Source: Nocardia beijingensis NBRC 16342 (GTDB taxonomy: Bacteria > Actinomycetota > Actinomycetes > Mycobacteriales > Mycobacteriaceae). Taken from it: DNA of 64,000 bases. The stretch's first letter is position 1. The number at the start of each line of letters is the position of its first letter. Shown in pieces: positions 34,392 to 42,723 of this stretch. Below the pieces are notes generated by a model that worked only from the letters and a program-made list of their open reading frames with translations, was not told the DNA's origin and made no database searches. The stretch is taken from contig NZ_BDBC01000010.1 in NCBI RefSeq assembly GCF_001612785.1, positions 372,001 to 436,000 on the forward strand. The letters are read 5' to 3'. A program made the translations under genes and the position numbers.

Positions 34392-35423
34392 ATGTTGTTG
34401 CGCCGACTGGCCCGGCCGCTACTGGCCACCGCGTTCGTGGTCGACGGGGTCGATACACTGCGGCACCCGGACGAGCGGGTCAAGTCCGCTAACGCACTAC
34501 TGGAGCGGGGGCACCGGCAGCTCCCCGAAGAGATCGCCGCGAGGTTGCCCTCCAATCCGTCGACCGTCGTGCAGGTCAATGCCTTCGCTCAGGTCGGCGG
34601 CGGCGTTCTGCTCGCGCTCGGCAAGGCGCCGCGACTGGCCGCTCTGGTGCTCGCCGCCACCGTGGTGCCCGCGGCCGTCACCGAGCAGGACTTCTGGAAC
34701 GAGCAGGATCCGGCCCGCAAGTCGGCGAAGCGGACCGCGTTCCTCAAGGATCTCGGGCTGCTCGGCGGGCTGATGATCACCGCAGCCGACACCGGGGGCA
34801 AGCCCTCGCTGGGCTGGCGCGGCCGCCGCGCCGCCCGTGACGCCGCCGCCGCGGTGACCGCGGCGCTGCCGTTCGGCGCCGCTTCGGACACCACCACCGG
34901 CGCGGCACTGCGCAAGCACGCGCACGAGGCCGCGGACAAGGCGCGGGCGCTGGGCGCGGTGGCCGCGAGCAAAGGGGCCGAACTCGCCGAAACCGCCCAG
35001 CGGCACGGCCCCGCGTTGGCGGATGCGGCCAAGGAACACGGCAGCGACCTGGCCGACACCGCCAAGACCCACGGTCAGGAGTGGGCCGAGGTCGCCAAGG
35101 AGCGGGGCTCCGACTGGGCCGGAATCGCGAAAGAACGTGGCTCCGACTGGGCCGAGATCGCCAAAGAGCGCGGCGCGGAATGGGCGGAGATCGCCAAAGA
35201 GCGCGGCGCCGAATGGGCCGAGATCGCCAAGGAGCAGAGCGCGCATCTGGCGGAGCTGGCGAAGCAGCGCGGCGCCGAATTGGCGGAGCTCGCGAAAGAG
35301 CGCGGACCCGAGCTCGCCGACGCCGCCAAAGAGCGCGGAACGCACGCGGCGCGCGAGGCCCGCGAGCGGGGAGCGCAGACCGCGCACGCGGCGCGCGAGG
35401 CGATCGATTCGCGTCGCCGCTGA
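34392..35423 (+). CDS. DoxX-family membrane protein with long 11-residue-repeat coiled coil
   Basis: 343 residues from ATG 34392 (GAAGGGG upstream). Residues 1-135 form a DoxX-type four-helix membrane domain: 'MLLRRLARPLLATAFVVDGVDTLRHP', 'VVQVNAFAQVGGGVLLALG', 'LAALVLAATVVPAAVTEQDFW', 'FLKDLGLLGGLMITAADTG'. DoxX proteins are linked to membrane redox functions. From about 192 to 336 the chain is an almost perfect run of hendecads of the type A-K-E-R-G-A-E-W-A-E-I, some 13 units, predicting a long right-handed coiled coil or amphipathic helix. From memory, similar but shorter tails occur on mycobacterial and nocardial DoxX proteins. Monocistronic, ended by an 18-bp hairpin. Confidence 0.8.
   Translation: MLLRRLARPLLATAFVVDGVDTLRHPDERVKSANALLERGHRQLPEEIAARLPSNPSTVVQVNAFAQVGGGVLLALGKAPRLAALVLAATVVPAAVTEQDFWNEQDPARKSAKRTAFLKDLGLLGGLMITAADTGGKPSLGWRGRRAARDAAAAVTAALPFGAASDTTTGAALRKHAHEAADKARALGAVAASKGAELAETAQRHGPALADAAKEHGSDLADTAKTHGQEWAEVAKERGSDWAGIAKERGSDWAEIAKERGAEWAEIAKERGAEWAEIAKEQSAHLAELAKQRGAELAELAKERGPELADAAKERGTHAAREARERGAQTAHAAREAIDSRRR
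34965..35399 (+). repeat. Tandem 33-bp coding repeats (hendecads)
   Basis: About 13 units of 33 bp encoding variants of AKERGAEWAEI. The central units (about 35095-35250) are the most alike, with neighbouring units nearly identical in DNA ('GAGATCGCCAAAGAGCGCGG' recurs), which suggests recent slippage or unequal crossing-over. Confidence 0.8.
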
Positions 35424-35433
35424 CGCGGCTCGG

Positions 35434-35474
35434 ACCGGTAGCCCGCCGAACGAGGTGTTCGGCGGGCTACCGGT
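35434..35474. terminator. Strong bidirectional hairpin
   Basis: An 18-bp perfect stem (35434-35451 with 35457-35474) and a 5-base loop (GAGGT), 10 bp after the DoxX gene and upstream, in the other direction, of the end of the STAS gene. No T-run, but the stability is high. Confidence 0.7.
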
Positions 35475-35580
35475 GCGCGTGCACCTCGTCCGGACCTCGC
35501 GATGGCCATCGCCCGCATCGATCGTCGGCCGGTCGTTCGGGCCGCTGTCCCGGCGCACAAAGCCGGTCGCGGCGTCGAGG

Positions 35581-35970
35581 TCAGGCCGTCTCGTCGTAAT
35601 CGGGCGCGAGGTCGATGAGGGCGGCGTCGAGCGACGAGACCCGATGGAACAGGTCGGCCAGCCCGGTGATCTCGATGGCCCGGTCCACCGGCCGCACCGT
35701 GGTGATCAGCGTCATCCGGCGGCGCGAGCGCGTCACTTCGGCCTGCGCCTCGACCAGAATGCTCAGTCCGGCGGCCGCGAGGAAAGTGACCGGTGAGAGG
35801 TCGAGCACGAGGGTGGCCGCGGGGCGCGAGCAGGCGCGCGACAGTTCGGCGCGGAACCGGGGCGCCGTCGCCACATCGATCTCCCCCGCGACCAGCAGCA
35901 CGGTGACGTCGCGACGCGGTCGGCACACCGAGAACCGAAGGGGGTCGGTCCGTTCGGTGTGAGGGGACAT
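35581..35970 (-). CDS. STAS-domain protein (anti-sigma-factor antagonist fold) lacking the phospho-serine
   Basis: 129 residues from ATG 35970 (CAGGAG upstream). The STAS fold is clear: 'VTVLLVAGEIDVATAPRFRAEL', 'TLVLDLSPVTFLAAAGLSILVEA', 'LITTVRPVDRAIEITGLADLF'. In SpoIIAA the phosphorylated Ser58 sits in F-M-D-S-S-G-L; here the same place reads F-L-A-A-A-G-L, so both the Asp and the Ser are replaced by Ala. It therefore cannot be switched off by an anti-sigma kinase in the usual way and may be a constitutive antagonist or a different binding module. No kinase or sigma factor is adjacent. Confidence 0.8.
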   Translation of the reverse strand: MSPHTERTDPLRFSVCRPRRDVTVLLVAGEIDVATAPRFRAELSRACSRPAATLVLDLSPVTFLAAAGLSILVEAQAEVTRSRRRMTLITTVRPVDRAIEITGLADLFHRVSSLDAALIDLAPDYDETA

Positions 35971-36100
35971 GCGCTGACTCCTGGCCGGAAGCTGGCACTG
36001 CACAGACCTTGTGCTTCCAGTGAAGCACGGTGCGCGAGGCGGGGACAACAGCGCCACGGGGCGAATCGTATTCGCGCACGACACTTTTCCGGCGCAGACC

Positions 36101-36931
36101 CTAAGAGGTGCTCGCGCTTCCGCCGCAGGAAATGGTGACGGCTTCCCCGTTGAAGTGGCGGCCGTGCTCGGAGACCAGCAGCAGCATCGCCTCGGCCACC
36201 TCGGCGGGCTGGATCAGATCGCCGTTGGGCGGCCCGGATTCGATGATCGCCATCCAGTCCTCCCTGGTGGGATTCTCCTTGTCCGGCACCATGAGCCGCC
36301 AGGTCGCCGGATTCTGGATCATGTCGGTGTCGACGCCGGAGGGCAGCAGCGCGTTCACCGTGATGCCGTACTCCGCCACCTCCAGCGACAGCGACTTCAC
36401 CAGGCCGAGCACGCCCCATTTGCTCGCGGCGTAGTGCGCCGCGTTGCGCACGCCCATCTTCGCCACGATGGAGGAGGTGGCCACCACACGACCCCAGCGC
36501 CGCTCGATCATGTGCGGGACGACCGCGCGGAAGCTGTGGAACACGCCCGTCAGATTGGTGTCGATCATGTCCCGCCACAACTGTTCGTCCATCTCGGCGA
36601 CGGGCGAGTTGGACGCGATGCCCGCGTTGGCGATGAGGATGTCGATACGGTCGAATTCCTCGAGCGCGCGCTCGGCGACCGTCCGCATCTGTTCCAGGCT
36701 GCGCACGTCGGCCTGGACGGCGACGCAGCGGCGGCCGGTCCGCTCGACCAGCGCGGCGGTCTCGGCCAGGTCGGCGGGCGTGCTCAGCTCGTAGGGAAGA
36801 CCGGACAGCGGTGCGGCGATATCGCACACCACGATGTCCGCTCCCGCGTTCGCCAGCGCCACCGCGTGCGCGCGCCCCTGTCCGCGGGCTCCTCCGGTGA
36901 CCACCGCCACCCGGTCGTCGAGATTTCCCAT
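36101..36931 (-). CDS. Mycofactocin-type short-chain dehydrogenase/reductase
   Basis: 276 residues. Cofactor loop 'VVTGGARGQGRAHAVALANAGAD', then 'VVCDI' (Asp indicating NAD). 'NAGIA' and the catalytic 'ATSSIVAKMG..NAAHYAASKWG' (Ser, Tyr, Lys) are all present. The insert 'PYELSTPADLAETAALVERTG' and 'NPTREDW' are features I associate with the mycofactocin-coupled SDR family (carveol-dehydrogenase-like), whose NAD is not freely exchanged and which depends on the redox peptide mycofactocin. Substrate: probably a secondary alcohol. No mycofactocin genes are in the window. Separated by 435 bp from the divergent gene at 37367. Confidence 0.83.
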   Translation of the reverse strand: MGNLDDRVAVVTGGARGQGRAHAVALANAGADIVVCDIAAPLSGLPYELSTPADLAETAALVERTGRRCVAVQADVRSLEQMRTVAERALEEFDRIDILIANAGIASNSPVAEMDEQLWRDMIDTNLTGVFHSFRAVVPHMIERRWGRVVATSSIVAKMGVRNAAHYAASKWGVLGLVKSLSLEVAEYGITVNALLPSGVDTDMIQNPATWRLMVPDKENPTREDWMAIIESGPPNGDLIQPAEVAEAMLLLVSEHGRHFNGEAVTISCGGSASTS

Positions 36932-37366
36932 CGCGGGCCTCTCGTCGGTCGCTACCTGCTTCGGCCGTCACCCATCCTGTCACGGAAGAACCGGCTGAGC
37001 TCCCGGTTTTCCGCGGGAGGCGGCGCAGGGCGTGATTTCCCAGGACTGGGAACGGCCGGGAGCCTGCGGCGGGCTCGACGTGCGCTGGTGGGCGCCGACG
37101 AACGACCACAACCTGCGCGAACGTGCCGTTTTGCCGAATTGCCCACGGCGAGTGGAACAATGGGAACGATCTCCACGCCCGAGCGGGCGCGGCCACGGCA
37201 CGGACGAGCCGGCCCGACTGCGGCACGGAGATCACACGCACCCATTCCGACCCGGTACAGCGACCGACCAGTTGCGATGTACGCTGCGCCCCGGAACGAT
37301 CTCGCCCGTGCCCACGCTGTCGTTCCAGGCACGAGCGTCGCACGCACATGGTTTCCTGGGGGCCCG
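36932..37366. other. Intergenic region with one palindrome
   Basis: 435 bp. Apart from the TTCCCA-N4-TGGGAA element at 37037-37052, I see no gene: frames here are Arg/Pro-rich without ribosome binding sites. It must contain divergent promoters for the SDR and the small protein at 37367. Confidence 0.5.
37037..37052. promoter_or_regulatory. Inverted repeat TTCCCA-GGAC-TGGGAA
   Basis: Perfect 6-bp arms around four bases, about 106 bp upstream of the leftward SDR start. It resembles the CTCCCAGCTGGGAG palindrome at 6892-6905. Candidate operator. Confidence 0.45.
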
Positions 37367-37594
37367 ATGACCGATTGTGAGTACCTTCCCGTGAATCTCG
37401 ACCGACAGTTCGACGCCGAACCGACCGCACACGACGACACCCTCGCCGACCGGCTCACCAGCCCGCGGCTGCGCAGGCTGCTGCACACGGCCATCGGCCT
37501 CTCCGAGGACTCCGTCGACCTGCTGACGACCATGACCACGCGCCTGCGCGCGGCCGAGGGCATGATCCTGCGCGACCCGCTCGACGACTGCTGA
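37367..37594 (+). CDS. Small protein of unknown function
   Basis: 75 residues from ATG 37367 with GGGGGCC just upstream. Acidic, helical: 'MTDCEYLPVNLDRQFDAEP', then 'LADRLTSPRLRRLLHTAIGL' and 'VDLLTTMTTRLRAAEGMI', ending 'PLDDC'. One Cys near each end. Likely a small soluble helical protein; no family recognised. It precedes the methyltransferase gene by 91 bp on the same strand. Confidence 0.5.
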   Translation: MTDCEYLPVNLDRQFDAEPTAHDDTLADRLTSPRLRRLLHTAIGLSEDSVDLLTTMTTRLRAAEGMILRDPLDDC

Positions 37595-37685
37595 CAGACG
37601 GGCGGCGACGGCCCCGGCCTGCGACCGGTTGCCGAAGCGGCAACGATATTTGCCGTTCCGGCCGGGGCGATGGAGGGTGGGACGC

Positions 37686-38360
37686 ATGAGCGCGACACCC
37701 CATCACCACACCGACCGGATGACACCCACGACCGTCGAGTACTGGGAGGCCTTCTACCAGGAACGCGACCGGGTCTGGTCGCGACGGCCGAACTTCCTGC
37801 TGGTCCGCGAGATCGAAGACCTCGCGCCCGGCACCGCCCTTGATCTGGGCTGCGCCGAGGGCGCCGACGCGATCTGGCTGGCCGAGCGCGGCTGGCGGGT
37901 CACGGCGGTCGACGTGTCGGAGACCGCGCTGGCCCGCGCCAGGGCCAACGCGGCCCGGCAGGAATTGTCCGGCGAAATCGACTGGCAGCGACACGATCTG
38001 GACCACACCTTCCCGGCCGGACAGTTCGACCTCGTCACGGCGCAGTATCTGCACTCACCGGCGGCCGGGGACGGCGAGCGGACCCGAATCCTGCGCCGCG
38101 CCGCCGAGGCGGTGGCGCCCGGCGGGCTGTTGCTGATCGTCGGGCACGCGCAATGGCCCTCCTGGGTGCTGGAACCACCCGCCGACGTGCATTTCCCGAC
38201 CACGGCCGAGGTGCGCGCCGATCTCGCGCTGGACCCAGCGGAATGGCAGGTGGAAGCGGAGGAAGAGGTCGAGCGCGAGCACGCGGGCCCGGAGGGGCAG
38301 CCCGGCACCAGGAAAGACAACATCCTACGAATTCGCCGTAGCCGACAGTTCCGCAAATAA
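37686..38360 (+). CDS. Class I SAM-dependent methyltransferase
   Basis: 224 residues from ATG 37686 (GGAGGG upstream). SAM-binding motif I 'TALDLGCAEGADAIWLAERG', the acidic residue after strand 2 in 'VTAVDVSETALARARANA', motif II around 'GQFDLVTAQYLHSP' and motif III 'VAPGGLLLIVGHAQWPSWVL'. The relatives are small-molecule or tellurite-resistance-like (TehB/UbiE type) methyltransferases; the acceptor is unknown. It lies just outside the SARP gene that opens the polyketide cluster and could be a tailoring enzyme, but nothing in the sequence proves membership. Confidence 0.8.
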   Translation: MSATPHHHTDRMTPTTVEYWEAFYQERDRVWSRRPNFLLVREIEDLAPGTALDLGCAEGADAIWLAERGWRVTAVDVSETALARARANAARQELSGEIDWQRHDLDHTFPAGQFDLVTAQYLHSPAAGDGERTRILRRAAEAVAPGGLLLIVGHAQWPSWVLEPPADVHFPTTAEVRADLALDPAEWQVEAEEEVEREHAGPEGQPGTRKDNILRIRRSRQFRK

Positions 38361-38543
38361 CGGGCGAATCTCCTTGCGACCTAGGGGAATTCGGCGAAAC
38401 AGCGGGTGAAATTAACTCCGATATTACTCAGGATTCATGGCGTCGATACGGGTTTCTCGCTACTGTGGACGGAGCCTACAACGCGGTGGCAATCGAGAAT
38501 CTCACGTCGGTCGGGGGGAAATTCGCCCGTAGGAGAGTTCCCA

Positions 38544-39410
38544 ATGAAGTATCCGGTATGCGCTCGCGTGCTAGGTCCGTTGACGCTCGCCCTGAACAAT
38601 CACAACGCGACGCCGACCGCTCAGAAGCAGCGGCAGTTGCTGGCATTACTGTTGGTTCGGCACGACACCGTCGTCCCGGTGACGACCCTGATCGAAGAAC
38701 TGTGGAACGACGATCCGCCGCGCAGCGCGGTGACGGTCGTGCAGACTTATGTGCTCGGAATTCGTAAGAAGATGGCGGAGCAGCTCGGGATCGGGCAGGC
38801 CGAGGTGGCCGAACGCTTTTTGCGCACGCGCAGCAAGGGCTACTCCTTCGACGTGCAGGACTGCGTGTTCGACCTGCGCGACTATCAGTCCATGTCCGCC
38901 GCCGCCCGCTGCGCCGCCAAGACCGGCGACGACGAGCGCGCGGTGGACCTGTTCAGCGCCGCGGAAGCGCTGTGGAGCGGTCCGGCGCTGGTGGACGTGG
39001 AGGGCGGCATCCCGCTCGCCGCCGAGATCTCGCATCTGGACCACCTGCGGCTGACCAATATCGAACTGCGGGTGGAGGCGGAATTGCGGCTGGGCAGGCA
39101 CCGCGAGGTCTGCCCCGATCTGGCGCGGTTGACCATGCAGCATCCGCTGCACGAGCGGTTGCAGGCGTACTACATGTTCGCCCTGTGCCGCTCGGGACAG
39201 CGTGCCCGCGCCCTGGCCTCCTATCAGCAGTTCAGCCGGTCCATGCAGGACGAGCTCGGGCTCGACCCGTGCCAGAAGCTGAGGAAGCTGCACCAGGACA
39301 TCCTGGCCGCCTCCGACGACTCGGTGAGCGCGATGCTCAACAGCCGCCACGCCGGTTACCTGATCGGCTGGTACTCCCCCGAGTTCAGCGCCGCCGCCGA
39401 GCCCGCCTGA
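38544..39410 (+). CDS. SARP-family transcriptional activator
   Basis: 288 residues from ATG 38544 (AGGAG eight bases upstream; the longer frame to 38406 is not needed). Streptomyces antibiotic regulatory protein layout: an OmpR-type winged helix (residues 5-100, 'ARVLGPLTLAL', 'KQRQLLALLLVRHDTVVPVTTLIEELWNDDPP' in parts, 'YVLGIRKKM', 'RTRSKGYSF') and a bacterial transcriptional activation domain (BTAD, about 105-260, 'LGRHREVCPDLARLTMQHPLHERLQAYY', 'ALASYQQFSRSMQDELGLDP'). Expected to activate the adjoining polyketide genes through direct repeats near -35. Leu35 is a TTA codon (38646-38648), the rare codon used for bldA control in streptomycetes. The gene faces accC. Confidence 0.88.
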   Translation: MKYPVCARVLGPLTLALNNHNATPTAQKQRQLLALLLVRHDTVVPVTTLIEELWNDDPPRSAVTVVQTYVLGIRKKMAEQLGIGQAEVAERFLRTRSKGYSFDVQDCVFDLRDYQSMSAAARCAAKTGDDERAVDLFSAAEALWSGPALVDVEGGIPLAAEISHLDHLRLTNIELRVEAELRLGRHREVCPDLARLTMQHPLHERLQAYYMFALCRSGQRARALASYQQFSRSMQDELGLDPCQKLRKLHQDILAASDDSVSAMLNSRHAGYLIGWYSPEFSAAAEPA

Positions 39411-39472
39411 CGCGGCCGAGACCGAGCCCGGCCACGCTCGCGCACCCGCGACCGGGTCACCGTCGGGCGCGC

Positions 39473-40822
39473 TCATTCCCGTCCGAGGAGTTCGTCCACC
39501 AACCCGGTGGTGTGCGTGGCGGCGCGCATGGCCGGATGGTCGAGCACCTCGTACAGGAAATCCCGCGTGGTCGCGACGCGGGCGCCCGAGATCCGGAATT
39601 CCGCCAGGGCCCGGCGCATCCTGGCCAGCGCCCGGTCGCGGTCCGGCGCCCACACCACCAATTTGGCCAGCAGCGAATCATAGTGCGGAGGTATCGGATA
39701 ACCGGCGTGCGCATGCGTGTCGACACGGACGAACGGACCGCCGGGCGGCGTGAATTCCGCCAGAATTCCGGGGGCCGGCGCGAATTCCGCCGCAGGGTCT
39801 TCGGCATTGATCCGGCATTCGATCGCCGCGCCACGCAGAACGATGTCCTCTTGCGCGATGCCGAGCGGTTCTCCGGCGGCGACCCGAATCTGCTCGGCGA
39901 CGAGGTCCATACCGGTGACCATTTCGGTCACCGGGTGTTCCACCTGAATTCGGCAGTTCACCTCCATGAAATAGTAATTGCCGTCCCGATCGACCAGGAA
40001 TTCCACCGTTCCCGCGCCGGTGTACCCCGCCTCCAGCACACCGTGTACGGCGGACTCCCCCATTCGTTCGGCGAGGCCATCCGGCAGCATCGGCGCCGGG
40101 GATTCCTCGATCAATTTCTGGTGCCTGCGCTGCACCGAGCAGTCGCGTTCACCCAGGTGCACGCCGTTGCCGTAGGCGTCGCACAGCACCTGGATCTCGA
40201 CGTGCCTGGCCGCGGCGAGGTACTTCTCCACATACACCCGGCTGTCACCGAACAGCATCCGCGCCGTCGCCCTGGTCTCCTGATAAGCGCCAGGGAACGC
40301 CGCGCTCTCGTGCACGACCCGCATGCCGCGCCCGCCTCCGCCCGCGGCCGCTTTGACGATCACCGGATAGCCGATCGAATCCGCGAGCGCGTGCGCCTCG
40401 TCGGGTTCGAGCGGATCGAGGCTGCCCGGCAGAAGTGGCAGCCCGGCCTTCGCCATCAGCGTGCGCGCCGACTGCTTGTCGCCGAGCTGGGCCATCACGT
40501 CGGCGGGCGGCCCGATCAGCGTTCTGCCAGCGGCCCGGCAGGCATCGGCGAAATCCGGTGACTCGGAAAGGAATCCGTAGCCGGGATGGATCGCGTCCGC
40601 GCCGGTGAGTTCGGCCGCGGCCAGGATCGCCGCGGCGTTCAGATAACTGCGCTTGGCCGCGGACGCACCGATCTGCACCGCCTCGTCGGCGAAACGCACC
40701 ACCGCCGACTCGGCGTCGGCCACCGAGTGCACCGCCACGGTGCGCACGCCCAGTTCGCGGCAGGTGCGCGCGACGCGAAGCGCGATCTCGCCGCGATTGG
40801 CGATCAGGACCTTCTCGAACAT
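39473..40822 (-). CDS. accC: Acetyl-CoA carboxylase, biotin carboxylase subunit
   Basis: 449 residues. It begins 'MFEKVLIANRGEIALRVARTC', the standard biotin-carboxylase start, with AGGAG upstream. ATP-grasp loop 'KAAAGGGGRGMRVV', 'ERDCSVQRRHQKLIEESPAP', 'EFLVDRDGNYYFMEVNCRIQVEHPVTEMVTG' (catalytic region, cited in part) and 'RINAEDP' are all intact. Length equals stand-alone AccC (about 450), so unlike most actinobacterial AccA subunits it carries no fused BCCP. Starts 10 bp after the accDA stop in the same operon. Role: ATP-dependent carboxylation of biotin on AccB, supplying malonyl-CoA for the polyketide synthase. Confidence 0.92.
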   Translation of the reverse strand: MFEKVLIANRGEIALRVARTCRELGVRTVAVHSVADAESAVVRFADEAVQIGASAAKRSYLNAAAILAAAELTGADAIHPGYGFLSESPDFADACRAAGRTLIGPPADVMAQLGDKQSARTLMAKAGLPLLPGSLDPLEPDEAHALADSIGYPVIVKAAAGGGGRGMRVVHESAAFPGAYQETRATARMLFGDSRVYVEKYLAAARHVEIQVLCDAYGNGVHLGERDCSVQRRHQKLIEESPAPMLPDGLAERMGESAVHGVLEAGYTGAGTVEFLVDRDGNYYFMEVNCRIQVEHPVTEMVTGMDLVAEQIRVAAGEPLGIAQEDIVLRGAAIECRINAEDPAAEFAPAPGILAEFTPPGGPFVRVDTHAHAGYPIPPHYDSLLAKLVVWAPDRDRALARMRRALAEFRISGARVATTRDFLYEVLDHPAMRAATHTTGLVDELLGRE

Positions 40823-40832
40823 GACGTCACTC

Positions 40833-42521
40833 CTACGCGACCGACCGGACCAGGACCTGCTGCCGCGCGCCGAAGCGCCGGAACCGGGCGCGGCGCTCGT
40901 CGGCCAGCTCCGCGCCACCCCGACCGGCGAGCTCGCCGAGGGTCGCGGCCAAGGCGCGGCGCAGCTGTTCGGCCGCGGCGACCGGCGCCGCGCCCACGTC
41001 GTCGTCCGGCTCGGGCAGCACCGCGTCCACCACCCCGAGGCGCAGCAGGTCCTTCGCGGTCAGCGACAGCGCGGCGGCGGCCTGGGGCGCGGCGGCGGGA
41101 TCGTTCCACACGATCGCCGCGCAGCCCTCCGGGCTGATCACCGAGTACGTGCCGTTCGCGAACATCAGCACCCGGTTGGCGACACCGAGCGCCAGGGCTC
41201 CTCCGCTGCCGCCTTCGCCGATCACCACACTGATCACCGGTACCCGCAGCGCCGACATCAGCCGGATGTTCTCCGCGATGACGATCGCCTGCCCCTGTTC
41301 CTCGGCGGTGGCGCCCGGATACGCGCCGGGCGTGTCGATCAAGGTGATGACGGGCAGCCCGAGCTTCTCCGCCAGCCGCATCAGCCGCGCCGCCTTGCGA
41401 TAGCCGGCCGGGGTCGGCATGCCGAAGTTGCGTTCCATCAACTCCTTGGGCTCGTGTCCCTTCTGGTGGCCGATCACCATGACCGGCCGCCCGCCGAGCC
41501 ACGCCGTTCCGCCGACCACCGCAGCGCAGTCGCCGGAGATCCGGTCGCCGCGCAGCTCACGGAATTCGTCGAAGGCGAGGGCGAAGTAGTCCAGCGTGGT
41601 GGGCCGCCGCGGGGACCGAGCCCGGCGCACTTGCGTCCAGGGATCGGCCGGCGGAACGCGAGCCGGATCGGTGATCGTTCCCGCGTCGGCGGGGACGAAG
41701 GTCTCGGCGGGATCGACCGGGCCCGCGGCCCGCAGCAGCGCGCCGAGCGCCTGGCGCAGGCCCGCACGCGGGACGATCAAGTCGATGAGCCCGCGTTCCA
41801 GCAGGAATTCGGCGGTCTGGAACTTCGGCGGCAACTCCTGGCGGATGGTCTGCTCGATCACGCGCCGCCCGGCGAACCCGAGCCGGGCGCCCGGTTCGGC
41901 GATCAGCACGTCGGACAGGGTCGCGAAGGAGGCCGCGACGCCGCCGTAGGTGGGGTCGGTGATCAGGGTGACGGTGAGGATGCCCGCCCGGTCCAGTTGT
42001 TCCAGCGCCGCGCTGGTCTTGGCCATCTGCATCAGCGCCAGCGGGCCCTCCTGCATCCTGGCTCCGCCCGACGCCGTGACGATGATCAGCGGAAGACGCC
42101 GGGCCAGAGCGGTTTCCGCGGCTGCGGTGATCATCTCGCCGACGGCGGTGCCGAGGCTGCCGCCCAGGAAGCGGAAGTCCATCGCGGCGATCACCACCGG
42201 CTTGCCCTCGATCGCGGCCAGCGCGCAGAGCACCGCGTCGTGCATGCCGGTGCGGGCGCGCGCGGCGGCCAGCCGGTCGGGATAGGGCTTGGTGTCGGTG
42301 AAGGTCAGCGGGTCCTCGTCGGTGGCGGCGATCGGCAGCGGCTCGAAGCGCCCGTCGTCGGCGAGCTGCTCGATGCGCTGCCGCGCGGTGATCGGCGTGT
42401 GCCTGCCGCATTCGCCGCAGACGCCGAGGTCGCGGGCGAACCGCTTGCCGTACAGCGGGATCAGGCATGCCGGGCAGAGCACCCAGTCCGCGGCGCCGTC
42501 CGGGCCGTGTGCTGACTTCAT
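40833..42521 (-). CDS. accDA: Acetyl-CoA carboxylase carboxyltransferase, fused beta and alpha subunits
   Basis: 562 residues from ATG 42521 (ACAGGAGA upstream); the open frame continues to 43898 but only as antisense of the KS gene. The beta half (1-290) starts with an AccD-type zinc ribbon (CPAC...CGEC) and contains '[20 protein letters not shown]' and '[20 protein letters not shown]'. The alpha half (about 300-562) has '[19 protein letters not shown]'-like sequence, '[21 protein letters not shown]' and '[18 protein letters not shown]'. The E. coli-type alpha and beta chains are thus joined in one polypeptide, as seen in some polyketide clusters. It transfers CO2 from biotin to acetyl-CoA. 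Divergent from the minimal PKS. Confidence 0.9.
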   Translation of the reverse strand: MKSAHGPDGAADWVLCPACLIPLYGKRFARDLGVCGECGRHTPITARQRIEQLADDGRFEPLPIAATDEDPLTFTDTKPYPDRLAAARARTGMHDAVLCALAAIEGKPVVIAAMDFRFLGGSLGTAVGEMITAAAETALARRLPLIIVTASGGARMQEGPLALMQMAKTSAALEQLDRAGILTVTLITDPTYGGVAASFATLSDVLIAEPGARLGFAGRRVIEQTIRQELPPKFQTAEFLLERGLIDLIVPRAGLRQALGALLRAAGPVDPAETFVPADAGTITDPARVPPADPWTQVRRARSPRRPTTLDYFALAFDEFRELRGDRISGDCAAVVGGTAWLGGRPVMVIGHQKGHEPKELMERNFGMPTPAGYRKAARLMRLAEKLGLPVITLIDTPGAYPGATAEEQGQAIVIAENIRLMSALRVPVISVVIGEGGSGGALALGVANRVLMFANGTYSVISPEGCAAIVWNDPAAAPQAAAALSLTAKDLLRLGVVDAVLPEPDDDVGAAPVAAAEQLRRALAATLGELAGRGGAELADERRARFRRFGARQQVLVRSVA

Positions 42522-42607
42522 CACGCGTGTCTCCTGTGCTCGGGAACGGGTGATCGGTCCGGGCGGCGGCGGCCGGGTGATCACAGCGACAGCCTGCCGC
42601 GCGCCGC

Positions 42608-42649
42608 TCGAGAACAGCTCGACTCGTTCGCTCGAGCGAGGTTCGAGGG
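42608..42649 (+). promoter_or_regulatory. SARP-type direct repeats in the accDA/KSalpha divergent promoter
   Basis: Four TCGA(G/C) repeats begin at 42608, 42619, 42632 and 42643, spaced 11, 13 and 11 bp. SARP activators of the ActII-ORF4/DnrI type bind heptameric TCGAGxx repeats at 11-bp intervals overlapping the -35 region. The last repeat lies about 40 bp before the leader ATG. A 12-bp palindrome TCGCTCGAGCGA (42628-42639) overlaps the third repeat, so another regulator is an alternative. Confidence 0.65.
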
Positions 42650-42690
42650 CCGTCGCCGATGCTCGATCGCACCATCGAAGGGAGAACGCC

Positions 42691-42723
42691 ATGAACCGCA
42701 ATGCATCCGGTGGTCCGCGATGA
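42691..42723 (+). CDS. Possible 10-codon leader ORF translationally coupled to KSalpha
   Basis: ATG 42691 has the best ribosome binding site of the region (GAAGGGAG, six bases away). It opens a frame of ten codons, [10 protein letters not shown], ending in TGA at 42721-42723. That stop overlaps the KSalpha ATG (42720-42722) as ATGA, exactly the coupling used by the next genes of the operon. KSalpha itself has only a weak GGTGGT before it. Either the leader is translated to deliver ribosomes to KSalpha or it is a remnant of a lost upstream gene. Confidence 0.5.
   Translation: MNRNASGGPR

Noticed and set aside
34965..35399. 33-bp tandem repeats that could suggest a CRISPR or minisatellite
   Set aside because: The period is in frame and encodes hendecads of a coiled coil; there are no spacers.
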